The position numbers and the translations under genes were made by a program. 64,000 nt of DNA from Chionis minor. Taxonomy: Eukaryota; Chordata; Aves; Charadriiformes; Chionididae. How positions within the stretch are numbered: position 1 is the first letter of the stretch; the number at the start of each line of letters is the position of its first letter. Positions 35,232 through 48,829 of this stretch are shown in pieces. The stretch covers positions 33,055-97,054 of the forward strand of contig VZSF01001915.1 of the NCBI GenBank assembly GCA_013398295.1, given 5' to 3'. Below the pieces are notes generated by a model. It had not been told where the DNA came from. It ran no database searches and was given only the letters and a program-made list of their open reading frames with translations.

Positions 35232-38200
35232 GTTTCCAGTGGATGACTGTTCCATGCTCCTCACAGCAGTCACCCAAATGTGGCTTTGCAAAGTGCCAGC
35301 ATGTGGGGACCACTGGTCTGTGGCTCTCCTGGTCTCCCGGCTGCCTCATCCTATGGATTCTCTTGCTCCCAGGAAGGCACAGGTCCTCTTCCTCACCTCA
35401 GCCCTACAGAATGGCCAAGGCAATAAGCTGCCTTGCTTCTTCCACCTAGCCACAGCTTTTTGAAAGGGGTGAGGTAAATTGCAAGTAACAACATAAGATG
35501 CCCATAGAGTTACATGAGTGTGTTCCTGATAATGCTAGAAACATGTGTTGGCAGAGATGTCTAGCAGCACAGACTTTGGGCTTGGATATCCTTGTGGTGA
35601 CTCCTGGAAAACTCTTACAGACCCAGGATTGCCACCAGCATGTGAGACATGAGACTCAGGGTCTGTTACCCAGTTATATTAGTGTCTATATTAAAGTAAC
35701 TTACTGAGGCTTCTTGGTAAAAGTTCACAGTACTTTTGAAATAATTTGCCACTCAAAGTAAGTGGTATGCCCTGTTGTTTTGTATAAAGACAGCTTTCCC
35801 TTCTCTTCCTTCTCTGTCTCTTCGCCCTTCCCTCTAAATACAAACTGAAAATGAAACAAATGTGAACAGCAACAATAATAAATGCAAAAATCTTTGCTAA
35901 TTTCCTGGAACAACCCCACACAGCCACTCCGTTTTACTGGAATGGCACTGGGGGAAGGATAGGGTGCAATCTCACCTAATTAATTTTTCTTCTGTAGATG
36001 TTTTCTGAAAAATGACATCGTTTTACACAGGTGAATTCAGCCTCTCTTCCTGAGTTTCTCAGTGGCACTTCTCTCCTTGCGTGACACTGGTGCTTCTCTG
36101 TTATGCATGAGAAGACTGCTGTACAAGTGATGAATGAGTCAGCCAAGAAAGTAAGAGATGTCCTGACCTCAGTTAACTGCTATAAAGTATTTTTCTAGAT
36201 AAAAAACAAATCAATTTTTATTGATGTTACCATGACTATAAAGTCAGGCCTCCCCTGAACAGGTTTGAATTTGGTAGTTTACCAGGTAAGTTGGCTATGT
36301 ATTTTAGCTTTTGATTATTTATTTAGCCTACAATTCTTTAACCAAAGATACTTTCCATACCAGCCTTCCATGTCACGTTACTGGTAATATACAGTGACTT
36401 AAAGTAACACATACCTACGCACAAATCATGGGGTGTGTGGGCTTGACATTGTTTTAAAGGTCATCTCTATTTACCACTGAACATATTTTCCTGCTTATTT
36501 AATAACGGCATTTTTGGACAACAACATGTAAAATATTTCCATGTCATAGTCAATAAACAGCTTTTCTAATTAAAAAGGTGAGGAAGGTTTATATTTGGGG
36601 GAGAAGGGAAATAATGGATACAAGACACAGCTGCTGATATTTGGATACTACTTTGTGAGTGTAATATAATACTAACTACCCAGTCATAAATCCCGTGCAC
36701 TCAGCAGTCCACTATGCAACTGCTTGCTTCGTGTCCGTATTATAATTTTTCTTGGAAATGTGTGCACACTGGGAACCTGGTCACTCAACAGCTGGATTAT
36801 GGCATCAATGTTTTTTTTTTAAATTCTTGCAATTTATCCCCTCTTTAATAGCAATTCACTTGCTTTCTTGGTGAGCACCGTCCCATCATTTCTTAACCTC
36901 TTCTAATTGTCCCTGTCTGGTTTATGTGCGTGAGAATGGGCCTGGATCCAGTAAAATATTTAAGCATGTGCTTAACTCTGAGTACCTGATAAAGGAGAGG
37001 GCTTGGGAAGTACTGACACAAACACTCCTCTAAGTTATGTCTGAGAGCTCTCCTACTCTCAGCAGGAAGTAGCTCATCCTTGGGGCAGCAGTTAGTCATA
37101 TTCTGTAAGTGCTGAGCCCCTGACCTACCCACAGCGGCTGCTATAAATGCTGGTGCCCATGTCTGTCACAGCTGGAGACAAGACCTTCTGAGCAGTCCCC
37201 GCCTCTTTAAGGAGAAAGTCTCTCCTATGCACAGGAGATGCCTCCCACCATCATGTCAGCAGTGAATTTCATCAATGTATTCCTCCTTTCTGTGGTGAAG
37301 CCACCCTTGGCATCGCTGCACAGAGATGTATTCCAAAAGCAGCTCTTGCAAAGCTCCACTCCTCATCTCCCTTGTGTCTGTATCTTCCTTGACCTGCATA
37401 ACCCCTTGACACCTCCATGAGCCTCTTCTCCACCCATCTCAAGGATTTTGTGCTCATCCTTATCCACATGGCATCTCCAGTGTTGCACTACACCAGGTGC
37501 ATCAGCAGAAAGCAGGCAGAAGAAATACAACACATTTTCTTTTGCAGTGTATCATTAAATAACCATTAAATTTGTGATTTAGTGCATGGTTTGTTTTCAC
37601 TAGCTTTTAAATGCCTGTTGTATTAATTTGTTTCTCCCAATGTTATTGATGGAGTCCATTCAATAAAACTGTGAAATGATTTTTCTCTCATTTTAACTGC
37701 TGTCAGTACTCCCACTTGAAATAAATCATGGTTGGATCCTGGGGAAGCCTATTAAAAGAAAACAAACATCTACATCAGGCCTCATCCACTATGACTGGTT
37801 CAAGAGAAGCTGACTCCATTTGCTCAGTTGGGCAATTTAAGCTGCTTTGGAATCTTTTCCATTGAAAAATATAATTGTGTTTTACAGAAGACATCCAGTA
37901 AATGTCACCTATCAAGTTCTTTCCTGTTTGCAGATGTTCAGTGATTTTCTCTCAGTTTTATGCAGTTTAAATTAGCATTTGAACTAGTTAGGCAAAAATG
38001 CTTTAAAAATGAAGAAAGGGAATACTTTCCACATGAACACTTTCTGTGCTTTCTTCAGTCTTTTAGTACAGAAAAACCGCACAATTCATATAAGGCTCAG
38101 GAAGAATTGTATATTAAAACTGCAATTTTACTTTTGATTACACAGATTTTCCTTCCAAACCATTGAGTGTAAAACATGTTTCAATACATTTACTATGTTA

Positions 38201-39363
38201 CAGTGATTTAATAAACTATGACTTTAATTTTAATACTCATCAAAATACACAACTTTTAATATAGAAGAACTCCTTTAATACCACTAAAGAAAAGCACTGG
38301 AACAAACTCTTTGACAGAAATACAGATACTCTCAAACAACATCTCTGAAACACTACTGGAAATTTTGTCATTGACCATCTGAGTTAGAATAAAGTGAGTC
38401 TGAATTCTGTCTGTTTTCATAATTGCACTACCAAGGGCCTAAACATAGTGAATTTTATAAGAAAAAGGTTATTTTTATTATCATTGAATACTATATATAG
38501 CTGGGGGATTAGTTTCTGAGAAAATGAATACTTTTTGACAACCTTTCTTGTCTCCTCAGTCTTTTGGGGTGTTCTGTGACCTGGTGCTTCCTTCTACATC
38601 GTAAATGACTTCATTTCCCAGTGCTGCAATAGGCAGGGATAATGCTGTCCCTGCATACTCAGGATTTATCTCCCCAGTGTACTGCAATGCTATGTAAAGT
38701 TTCCCAAGTAGCTCTGTAGACATCCCTTGTGTAAACATATTTAGCATCAGTAAAATAATTGAAAGGTTATAATAAATCTAACCTTATCTAATTCATTTGG
38801 GGAAAAGTACATAAGATGATGCGTATATTACCAGGGATCACATAACATTATTGCAACCAAATTCCCACACTTGTCTTTGTTGTGATTGTTTTTCTTTTGC
38901 TTTTCCCCCACAATAATCTGCGTATCTTCACCCAGAGATTTGTGTATTACATAGATTAACGTCTTTTGGGGCAAGAATCTCTCAGGCATTTCAAGCAGGA
39001 GCACAAGCGTTTGAATGTGGGGTCGGATATGTTTGTTTATGAATAAGAAGATTTGAGGTTCTTATGACAGTAACGTTTAAAGGACATAATAACTCAGCAG
39101 TGTCTCCTTTTCCAGATTTGGACCAATCGCAGTAGGATAGACAAGAATGATTTTCTCATGCTCTAATTCTGATAAAAGTCATTACTGCAGCAGGTTGGGT
39201 GAGTTTTCTCCTTTCTTAGGAGCAGGACTGTGCAAACACAAAGCAGAAATTTTTCCCCAGAATCCTTTTGCACAGCTCTCAGGGGTCAGTCCTACCAAGG
39301 GTGAGGCACCATCTGCTGATCGGCTCTGCAGTCCTTTCATTGGAAGGGCTGGCAGATGTGTCA

Positions 39364-39445
39364 TATTGGTGAAAAACAACAAAAAAACAACCCACCCACC
39401 CAAGTGAAAAAACACCCCACAAAAACAGCCACAAAACCCAAACAG
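39364..39445 (+). repeat. A/C-rich low-complexity tract
   Basis: About 80 bases dominated by A and C, with CAACAAAAAAAC, (CCCA)n and ACAAAAAC units. The T/G-rich complement gives spurious open frames rich in Phe, Gly and Val on the minus strand. Confidence 0.8.
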
Positions 39446-42400
39446 ACGGTTTTGAATTTGTTCCAAAGCCCATGTCCCTCCTAAATTTGCTGTGCTGCTT
39501 TGGGACAAAGCCACAAAATGTGTTTCATCTCTCCTACAGCCAGCGCTTTAGGGAGCTATCCCACACCCACCGGGGCAGACTTGGCTTTCTGAACCCAAAG
39601 TAACAAAAGGGACTCCATAGACACTGGGACAACAACATGCGAGGTGGAATTCAGAGATGAGACAAGTTCAGAAGGCGCATGTGCAACATCTTCTCCGCTT
39701 TCCTGCCAAGCAGGCTACCTGCTGAGGATCCCTTTAGGAGGTCCCTGCCAGCCAGTAACAGTGGTGTTGCTAATGGTGTAGGGCGCAAGGATTGGGCCCC
39801 TCATGATTTTGGGTTGAGCTCACTCAAAGGGGAGAGTCACCTGGGCGGTCTGATCCCCAGAGTGGGATTAGGACACACGTCTGCAGAAGCACCTGTGCTC
39901 CACCCATAAAACTGACACCTGAATCCTGTTTTTACCAACAAACACATAGCTTTAGAGAAAGGTGGGTGGAGAGGGCAAGAAAAGCATATTCACAAAGTTG
40001 TGTAAGCTCATTCTGTGCACAACTTGATAGTTGCAATATCAATTATGCTCCTCAGCTTCCAAGAAACAGCTGACCACAAGGATGAAACTTGCGTGGGAGG
40101 AAGAGGGAGCATGCTTGGCAGCTGGCCTCAGACACAGGAATCGCTGCCACAGGAGGACAGGTTAGTAACAAACTGGCCTTATTTGGAGCAAAGATTTCCC
40201 AGTTTCAGCTTCAGTTCCTTCCATGATAATAACTCTCAGAGGGGAGAAAGGAGATGACTAATGGCGAGATTTCACTCTCTGTGCAACTTTCAACGTTTAT
40301 AAGGTACTTGGTTGCAGTGATGATGGGGGTACAAGTGGTTTCTCCTATAGAGAAGGAGACTTGTAGTCATGACTTGCATTTTCCCTTGTATTAAGCTAAC
40401 CTGGTTATGTAGTGTGAGATACCTATACTCTCAAAGGATATTGTCCCCACGAGAGCTACAGTAACTCTGGGGGAAGGGAATATTATTCCCCTTCTTTTGA
40501 ACGTATTTGAGGATGTTCTAGAAATAATAGTAATAATTAATAATGCTGTAATGTTATGGTTTCATAAAGAGGAAACATTAAACGTGGGGTACCTTGGAGA
40601 AAACATTATGTTAAAGAGAATTTTGTGTCTGTTTAAAAATGTTTATCAATATAAAGACAGATTTTTTTTTTCCTTGGGCCTTTACACACTGCTGATATAG
40701 AAAGAACAGTCATCAGTCATTTTTAGCTGCTGCTCTCATAAGTAGGAACCAATAAAATATTTTAGGTCGAGCACATACATGTTATGTTTAGAACAACCAC
40801 CCACTATGTACCATATGCTGTCACACTGTCTTCACAGAATAAAAAAGACTGAGTTTCCCCACTAGTTTTTAAGGCGTTTCTCTTTAATACCTTCCTCACT
40901 GTACTTAATTTATTTTAAAATTTACGAATGACATGCTACATCTATTGTGAAGTAGATTGAAATGCAGGTATTCGGTGTTTCACAGTCATGGTATTATAGT
41001 GCTTCTAGCTTTATATTGCCTATTTCATGAAGATAATTTACTGAAACGGACCAAGATCTAAAACTAAATTGAAAGTCTAGTACAAAGTACCTCATTGTAG
41101 CACGTGAATGAGCTAAAGAGTACCTGAGTGTCTAGAGCCCAGTCCAGCAAAGCACTTTACAAGCATACAAAGAGTCTTGGAAAAAACCAAAAAAAATTAT
41201 CCTGCAAGGCTGCAAGTGTTTTGCAGAACATACTTAAGTATTTTGCAAGATTGGGCCAAAATGCTCAGGACTTTATGAAACTGATAATGAAATACTATGC
41301 GATTCTTTATGTCACGGTCTCATCTACAGGTTATTTTGTAATAGCTAATACTTTCCATAAAGCTAAAACAATGTTGAGGTCTAGGAAGGAGCAGCACATG
41401 GGCCATATCTCAGGCTGTGCACCTTCATGTCTGGAGGAGTAGGGAGGGTTGAACCACCCATAAATAATGTTCCCAAGGCTCCCCTAGGAGTGGGGAAACC
41501 TCTGCGTCCAACTAGCAAGGTCGTCCTGCCAACATGGCACCCACAGGAGGGTTAATCCTTGGCTTGGGTGTGCTGCGAAGGTGCGAGGGTAAACTAAAGT
41601 TAAAACTGACCCACAGTCCTGGCAGGTGTGTCAGGATGGGATTCTTGGGAAGCACATGGTGCAGGGGGCCAGACCACACAAAGCCCTGTGCTAACATGGT
41701 CATCTGGAGTTTCATAAACCTTTCCTGAGCCTAAGAGGACAGCTGGCTATACACATTTTCACTGAATCGCACTAGTGTGCAGAATACTTTTGAAATGAGA
41801 TGGACTTTTTCCCTCTCCAAGACACCTTTTGCTTTTCTAACCTGCCTCTTCAAAACTGAACCGGTATGTCTGAGGTACTGCCAGGCAATGAGGGGTCTGC
41901 CTGGTTACCAGAACATTTTATTCTGTGCCACACTGTCTTTTTCTATCCATCTTATGCTCCTGAACTTTTTCCTTTGAATATTTTCAGACCCTGTGCATAT
42001 ACATGAGCAGAACAATGCAGATTTAGCCCGTGTCCTCAGAAAGTGGGTTAAACCACAGAGCAGCGTATGTCTGCTTGCTGTGCGCTGCTACGGGAACAAA
42101 GTGGAGGAGACGATGTGACTTCAGCTTATGGAGAACGCAGTCATACCGTGCATATGCAAGTGATTACTTTTTGAAACAGGACTAGCCTCATGGAAAATGC
42201 TATTTATTGCTAACCTTTCACAAAGGTTACCATAATTATAGAACAATTAGGCAGCAGGATTTACTGGGCAGGGTCTTTATCGGCCCTGAGAAGCATCTAA
42301 CACGCTTTGAGGTACTCTAAGCAATGAGACCCAGCCTCAACGAGACTGTCCAGTGAGTCTACATCATGCTGCCATGCTCATTGGATCAGCCAGATATATG

Positions 42401-44274
42401 AAGAGGGTACTCTGAAGAGCAACAGCTGAGCAGTAAATCGGATGGTAGGGAAGAGAGCATGATGCCCGGTTGTAAAATGTGACTTTTCTAACATTGTGGT
42501 TTTGGGAGAGCCTTTCAATTGGGTGGTTGTATTACTGGATCACTTTAGCTCAAAAGGAAGTTCATACTGGTGCAATGCTTTCTTTGCAAGTGAGTGGATG
42601 GTGTGACCCTTGTGACCTGCCATTCTTCGGGGAAATACAGTTCCTATTGTAGAAGGACAACATTTACCTGTATGGCATATTTACTCTGCTGATGGTAGTA
42701 CATGGTCACAAGCGTAATCATGAAAGACCTTTCCCACATCTATTCTCCACCTGTTCACCACCCTCTTCTTGCCTAGATCCCTCCTATGATGTCACCCTTC
42801 CCGCACTGGCTGCCAGAAGGGAGTATATTTACCAAACAAGCCACCTTGCCGTGGAGCCATCATGCTGGTCACACACCTCAATTAAATGCGATCATGTTTT
42901 GGTAATCTTTGGCTTTCTTTGCTTCATCAGCTGAATTGTTTGTCAATGCCACTGATTGTCTCATGTGTAAAACTGAAGAGTAAACACAGTGAGGCAAGGA
43001 CCAAACCATTTCTGGTTCTTTGGTAAAGCGTACTCCTGAGCTCACTAAAAAAATAATACTCACCATTCTTCTGCAGAGGAAGATTACTGTAACTTTTGAA
43101 ACACTGGTGAAGGAGAGAACAGAGGGGTGAAATTACTTCAGTGTTATCCAACATGGCACTGCTGGATCTAGGAGTAAGCACAGCTCCCTTTCCTTAGTTC
43201 AGAGCTGCTGGAACCCATGGCTCCTTTACTGACAGCTGCTCGGAAACTATTAGAGCCTCAGGATCCACCTTTTTAAAATGACCTAATCGTGTCTTTCCAT
43301 TTTGGAATTTATCCATTAATATTTAAAGAAACCCCTATCAACACATTTTCATTTGTCACACTGTCGTGGTATCAATTCCTTTGCTGAATTTGCTAGACAC
43401 TCAAGTGGAGCACGCAAGTGTTGTATGTGAATTCCAAATAAGCGTTAATGAATGACTTATTCCTAGTGCTACCATTGCTCTTTACACAGGCCTACTGCAA
43501 AGTGCATACTCTAGTTTCATTACCCTGCCGGTGTCCATCACAGGTCATTTTTGGGAGAAGAGGCATGCAGGAAGCAGTAGAACGGAGTGTCACCTGTGGA
43601 TAATTTGAAAATCACCATTCATTTTGTAAAGTCTGAAGCAAGCACTATCCCTGTGAAATCAGAGCGGGCAGCCATCAGACCACACAATTTCTGTTCATGA
43701 TCTCTGTCCTTAAGTATTAGAATACTCCTATGCAAAAACAAAAGAGCCTCACACGGGGCCTTATAGCCAGCATTGAGAATTGAACACTTGGCAAATAAAT
43801 ACCCAAGCTGCATGTATGCATGTGGAGGCTGGGAACCATACCCTTATCATGAAGGTGAGGAAAGGGGGAAAAATCTAGGCTGATAAATGAAAATAAGAGA
43901 GAACGCGAGGACAAAGATTTATGGAGCAGAGCCTTTCCAGGCCCAGGCACAATGCACATTTGTTCAAAACCAACAAATCTGCAGAGTAGTTAGAAAATGT
44001 AAAGCACAATATAAATGCTAAGGGATATTTGTCCTGATGATTTATACATATACAACATTCCCTTCCAATTACATTTACCTGTATTTTTGATCTGTTAGTT
44101 TTGTAAGAGTAATGCACTCAGTCCCATTAGGGAGAAATGAAGCAGATAAGCAAAGAACTCCTGGATGGGAGCGTGGTCAGGAAATTCTGCAAAGTCCGTG
44201 CTCAAACTCCTCTTTTCTCTGCCCCATGGGCTTATGCTTTATTCTCCCAGGATTTACAGGCAAGTGGGAATATT

Positions 44275-44299
44275 GGGGGGAGGGAAGGAGGGGGAGGGG
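44275..44299 (+). other. G-quadruplex-prone run
   Basis: G runs of 6, 3, 4 and 4 (plus GG) are separated by 1-6 purine bases, a clear four-tract G3+ pattern. There is no nearby gene. Confidence 0.6.
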
Positions 44300-47262
44300 A
44301 AGCTGGCATCGTTGCAAGAATAGTTTGGAGCTCATCAGACAATCTATGCATATTTTCACAAATATTTTTAGCAGGGGGGGTGGCGGTGGTGGAGAAAAGT
44401 ACATAATTTAGACCTGCAAAGAGGCATGTTTAACTTGCACTCTACTCTGGCCACTTACATGGAACTTTACTCCCCTCTGCTCTCTAAACACAGATAATTG
44501 CCACGGCAACCACTGTATTTCAAGACTTACACATATACTCACACCTTTCTTAAAGAAACACAGAGCACAACAATGTGGGATCGACACAGTAAATCACTGG
44601 GCTGTTTTTTATTTGTTGTTAGCTAACTGTCAGGATTTAGGGAAGAGCTGGAGACTTTCAACCCATATCATTCTCAGGCCAAAACCAGAAGATGTTTAGA
44701 CAGACGCTTTGACATCTTTACTAAAAAATTGGATGTTGTTTGCTAACTCTGGGCAAAGGAATGACTGATGATCTCTCTGGGTGCAAGGGTGAGAAGATTC
44801 CTGAGCTGGGGAAGGAGATTAAGGGCCTAATACTGGAAACCAATGAGCCACATTTAGGATTAGACACTAATTTATCAGAGCAGGGAGCTATGACATTCAA
44901 GGAACTCTCTGGTAACACAGTGAACTTTCAACATTGCTGGACCCAGGAGGTAAAAGTGCTGTTTTTTAAGTTTTTCTTCCAGTAGACTGGCTGACATAGA
45001 GACCCCATCTGCTAGGTGCTGCGCAAACACGCACCAGGAAGAAAAATCTCTGCCCCCAGTGCTAATGGTGCAACTTGCTCAGAAAACCACCCCTGCCCAT
45101 CACGCCTGGGGGGCGCAAAGGGCAGGAGTGGGAGCGGTGCCGGGGCAGGATATGGGCGTAGAGCCGGTGTGCCAGCACCAGCCCTGTCCCTGCCCCACGC
45201 TGCCTCTCGCCGAGGGTTTCCTTATTGACTACCAGTGCCTGACACGGGTCCAGGAAAGTGGCACCTGCGGGATGGTGCCAGGCCTTCGCCCGGAGGGCGG
45301 GATCCAGCGTGGAGGGATAAACAGGGTTGTTTTTTTTCCCCCCAGTTATCTTTGATAGGTGAATCAGGAAGTAAAAAGGATAAATGGTTTGTCTGGGAGC
45401 GGAACATGCTTTATGTTGTTTTCTTTTGCGTTAATGATCTTAATCTCAGTGTTTGCAGTCTGGACTACTATCTCAGTTTGTTCTTGCGTATTTTATGAAG
45501 CATCGCCAGGTGTCATCTTGAAGATGTGAGCTTTCAAGGAAGGAAGGTCTGAAATATTTGAAAGAAGTGATATCTTAAACCAGCTTGCATGGCTAAAGTA
45601 CAATTAAGCCCTGAATTCTGAAGTATCCCTATAAATCAAAATAGCACCCCTTCTCCCTCCCTTTCAAAAAAATTCTCTGTCTGGGAGTAGGGATATTAAT
45701 TTGTCTAGATGACATGTTGATTGTGGCTTGTTCTTAGGAGATTCTTTCCTTCCACCTCTGAGGTGCAGCTCATCCCAGTTCGGCCTTTGGTATTTGTAAT
45801 AAATTTTCGGATTCTGCTCCGATCCTGTCCTTAAACTGGAAGTGTTCACAGCAATTTCTGTCTGCTAAACCATATATGTTAAGTTTCCACAGAACTAAAG
45901 GTTTGCATGAAATAATAAAAAGTTTTCCCTCCTTCCCTGGAGAGTTTGATCATACAGGAATCCAGCTGACACAGAAGCATTCCCTTTTTTGCAGGTCTAG
46001 AGAGCATAATTTAAACACACCCAAAGCATCCAAGAGCTGGTCATGTTAAACTGAAGATGGAATTAAGGATCCTTTTTCCAAACATTCCTCAGGATCTGCT
46101 CATTCACTGGTGATGCTGTATAATAGGGTTGCCTTGAACATGCAAAAATCTTGTACCATATTATCTGAAAACTGACGCTGAACTTTCCCAATTCAGCTGC
46201 CTCATAGTCATTCACAAAAAAGGAAAGATGAGTGACTGTTCATTAAAAACAGAAGTACAGAAAGCTTCATCTTCTGCATTTATGGTCCAAATTTATACTG
46301 AAATTTAGACCTTGTTGACTTACGATGATTTTATTTTTTTAGAGAACTCCACAGAAGTCTACCATGATTGTCATTATCCAAATGGTATCATTGATGTGTG
46401 TTGTAGCATTTAAAGTCAGTTTGGGAAGAAGCTGCAATCTTCACAGTGTAGTGGGAGTTATTTCTTGAGGGGACACATTAGCAGGGCATGGATTTTGTTT
46501 CTTGTAAGGCAAACAAGAGGGGAAAGCAGTCATCATATTACCTGGTTATTTATCCTGCCGTGACTCAGTTGTGTGGCCACGCCAAAGAGCAATGCTAGGA
46601 CAGGGAGGTCACTATCAGCTCTTCCTCCACTGCTGCCGAGGGGGAGAAATAGGCTACCCTGGAGGTGCCGGTGCCTGCTGTGCCTTTCTTTCTGTAGGAG
46701 ATTTTAGCTAAGCAGATTTTTCTACTGGCTCAATGGTTGTTGACCATCTTTTCAGATCAGATCTGAATTTGGCTTCCAAGAATAAAAGATTATGCTGGAT
46801 TTTGCTTGTCTGGGTACCCATCTGGAGGTTGCTGCTCCCCAGCAAGTGGTACCAAACACTGCAGCTCCCCTGCACTGCCCTCCTGCCCTTCCACTTCCAG
46901 AGGGAAAAACTTGGGGATCTCCCTCCTCTATCTCACCACTCCTCTGCAGACTTGCAGGAACTTAATTTGTTTTTGAAGCTCATCCAGATTTGGCTGAAGT
47001 TGGCCGGTGGCTTCAGGACTTATTAAGGGAGCCTGACACTGCAATCACATATACGTGATTTTCTTAAAAAACCCAGGATAAATACCTTGCAGTTTGTTAC
47101 TGTTGAGGTCAAGCAATAACTTCACTATTCACTAATTATAAATGGCTGGCAAACTTTTTATGGGTCAGCCATTACAGGGAGGCATGATGGAGTATGGGAA
47201 CCCTCAGACAGAATATTGAAGCTACTACAACAAATACATTATCTGTTTGCTGGGAATTCACA

Positions 47263-47287
47263 CCCCCCCAATCCCCTCCCCCCTCCC
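47263..47287 (-). other. G-quadruplex-prone run on the minus strand
   Basis: C runs of 7, 4, 6 and 3 separated by loops of 3, 1 and 1 bases give a compact four-tract quadruplex pattern on the minus strand. Confidence 0.65.
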
Positions 47288-47735
47288 GGGCTTCTTCATA
47301 AGGGCTCTGCTGTATACCTAGAAACAAGGCTTTATTCTTGGTTTTATATCTCAGCTTGCATTAGCAAGGAGGTAGAAGGAGGTAGAAGATTCAACCCCAG
47401 TCCTTTGGCCAAAGAAGGACAGTTCTGTGGTTAGATCTTGGGAAGGATGTGATCATAAGGGAATCTTTTAGTGCCCCCTTTCATTCCTGCTGAAAATGGT
47501 GAGAAGTTGAAAGGATACACGAATCTGGTGATACTTAATGTCATATGTTAGGTGTCATAGTTGAGAAAGAGGCAAAATGTAAATAGCTGTATGGATATAT
47601 AGCGTGGAGGTTTAAATGCCTTATTTCTGTTTATGAAACAGTAATGATACGTGTGCTCTGCAGGCAAGGATAAAGCTGAGCTGCTGAGCTTGTTATGATT
47701 TAATGCTAGACTAGGTCACAGGACTGCAAAATAAT

Positions 47736-47799
47736 GCAGAAACACACACTGTTTGAGAAACATATGTGCAGAAACATAGAGTATTTGAGAAACATATGT
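47736..47799 (+). repeat. Tandem duplication, 32 bp x 2
   Basis: Two adjacent 32-bp units start GCAGAAACA and end TTTGAGAAACATATGT. They differ at a few positions in the middle (CACACTG versus TAGAGTA). It is a local tandem duplication with moderate decay. Confidence 0.9.
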
Positions 47800-48829
47800 G
47801 CTGATACACAATTCATAATAATGGAATAGCCTTATACCAAGCAGGGCAGTTTTATTTGAAGTTCAATCATTTACTCTGCAGGGTGTTTTCAAAAATTTAT
47901 ATTGCTTGTTTGGGAAAAAATTACATTTATTTATATCGACAGTGTGTCTATCAAGCAGACATACTGTGTGTTGAGCAGTATTTTTCACAACATTTTAGTA
48001 CTGATACTTCAGCCAGAATCTTAGCCAATTTGTGACTAGAGGAGAGACAAAGAAAGGTAGTGGTAAAACAAAGATGACTTTAGCAAACTGACAAACACTG
48101 TGGTTTGCCAGCCGCTGACAAATATGAACAGGCTAGCCTGGGACAATTTTGTTTACATAGTGTTTTACTTTAGGAAGGAGTGAGCTATAAATATACTGCA
48201 AGTACTGTGAGGTCTTAAAGTTGTCTATACTGTTGAATGACTATCTCTAAAGAGCCAGTAAAGCATAGATTTGATTGATAAACAATAAGTGGATAACTAG
48301 CAAGGTTTAGATGTAGCACCATGGGACTGAATGAACTAATTCAATCTCATTTCTTTCTCTGTTAGTCTCCTTCACTGCTGGTCTTCATCTTAAAACATCT
48401 TAGATCTTTTTGAACCACTGCTATAAACCCTCATGGCTGTGATAGTATAACTTTTTATTTTCAGACTTTATCAAGCCAATTTGTATCTTTTTGTTCCTGG
48501 TGAAATTCGTCCTGTGGGTCAGACAGTACTCGTTAGCCTCTGTTCATGGCCTGGGTTCACCTCACCTGTTTTCACACATCTGAAGTGTTCAGCCTTGACC
48601 ACCCTTATACTCAAAGATGAGAAAGAGAAGATAGAAACCTTCATAAGCCATTTCATTAGACTTGTATTGGACACTATTATAGGCTGAGATTAATGGCCTT
48701 CTCGATTTCTCTTCACTGTATATAAATGAGCCTTGGATGACTTCTTCATACTGAAATATTTAACTTTTAGATGTCTAATATAAGGTAGAGGAATCTTTCC
48801 TTGTGACAGTATACAATAGTCCAAACATG
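47800..48829. other. Non-coding interval before the ancient CR1
   Basis: AT-rich, no gene recognised. The last few hundred bases (from about 48360) may already belong to the ancient CR1 3' part, but no landmark phrase was found. Confidence 0.4.

Larger units (their letters stand above)
35232..47262. other. Gene desert, no gene recognised
   Basis: No supported exon. The open frames are short and unrelated to any family I know. An A/C-rich low-complexity stretch lies at 39364-39445. A G-rich patch with GGGGGGG and (GGT)n lies near 44372-44395, and a moderately CpG-rich patch near 45080-45310. The rest is AT-rich intergenic sequence typical of a bird macrochromosome desert. Confidence 0.5.
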
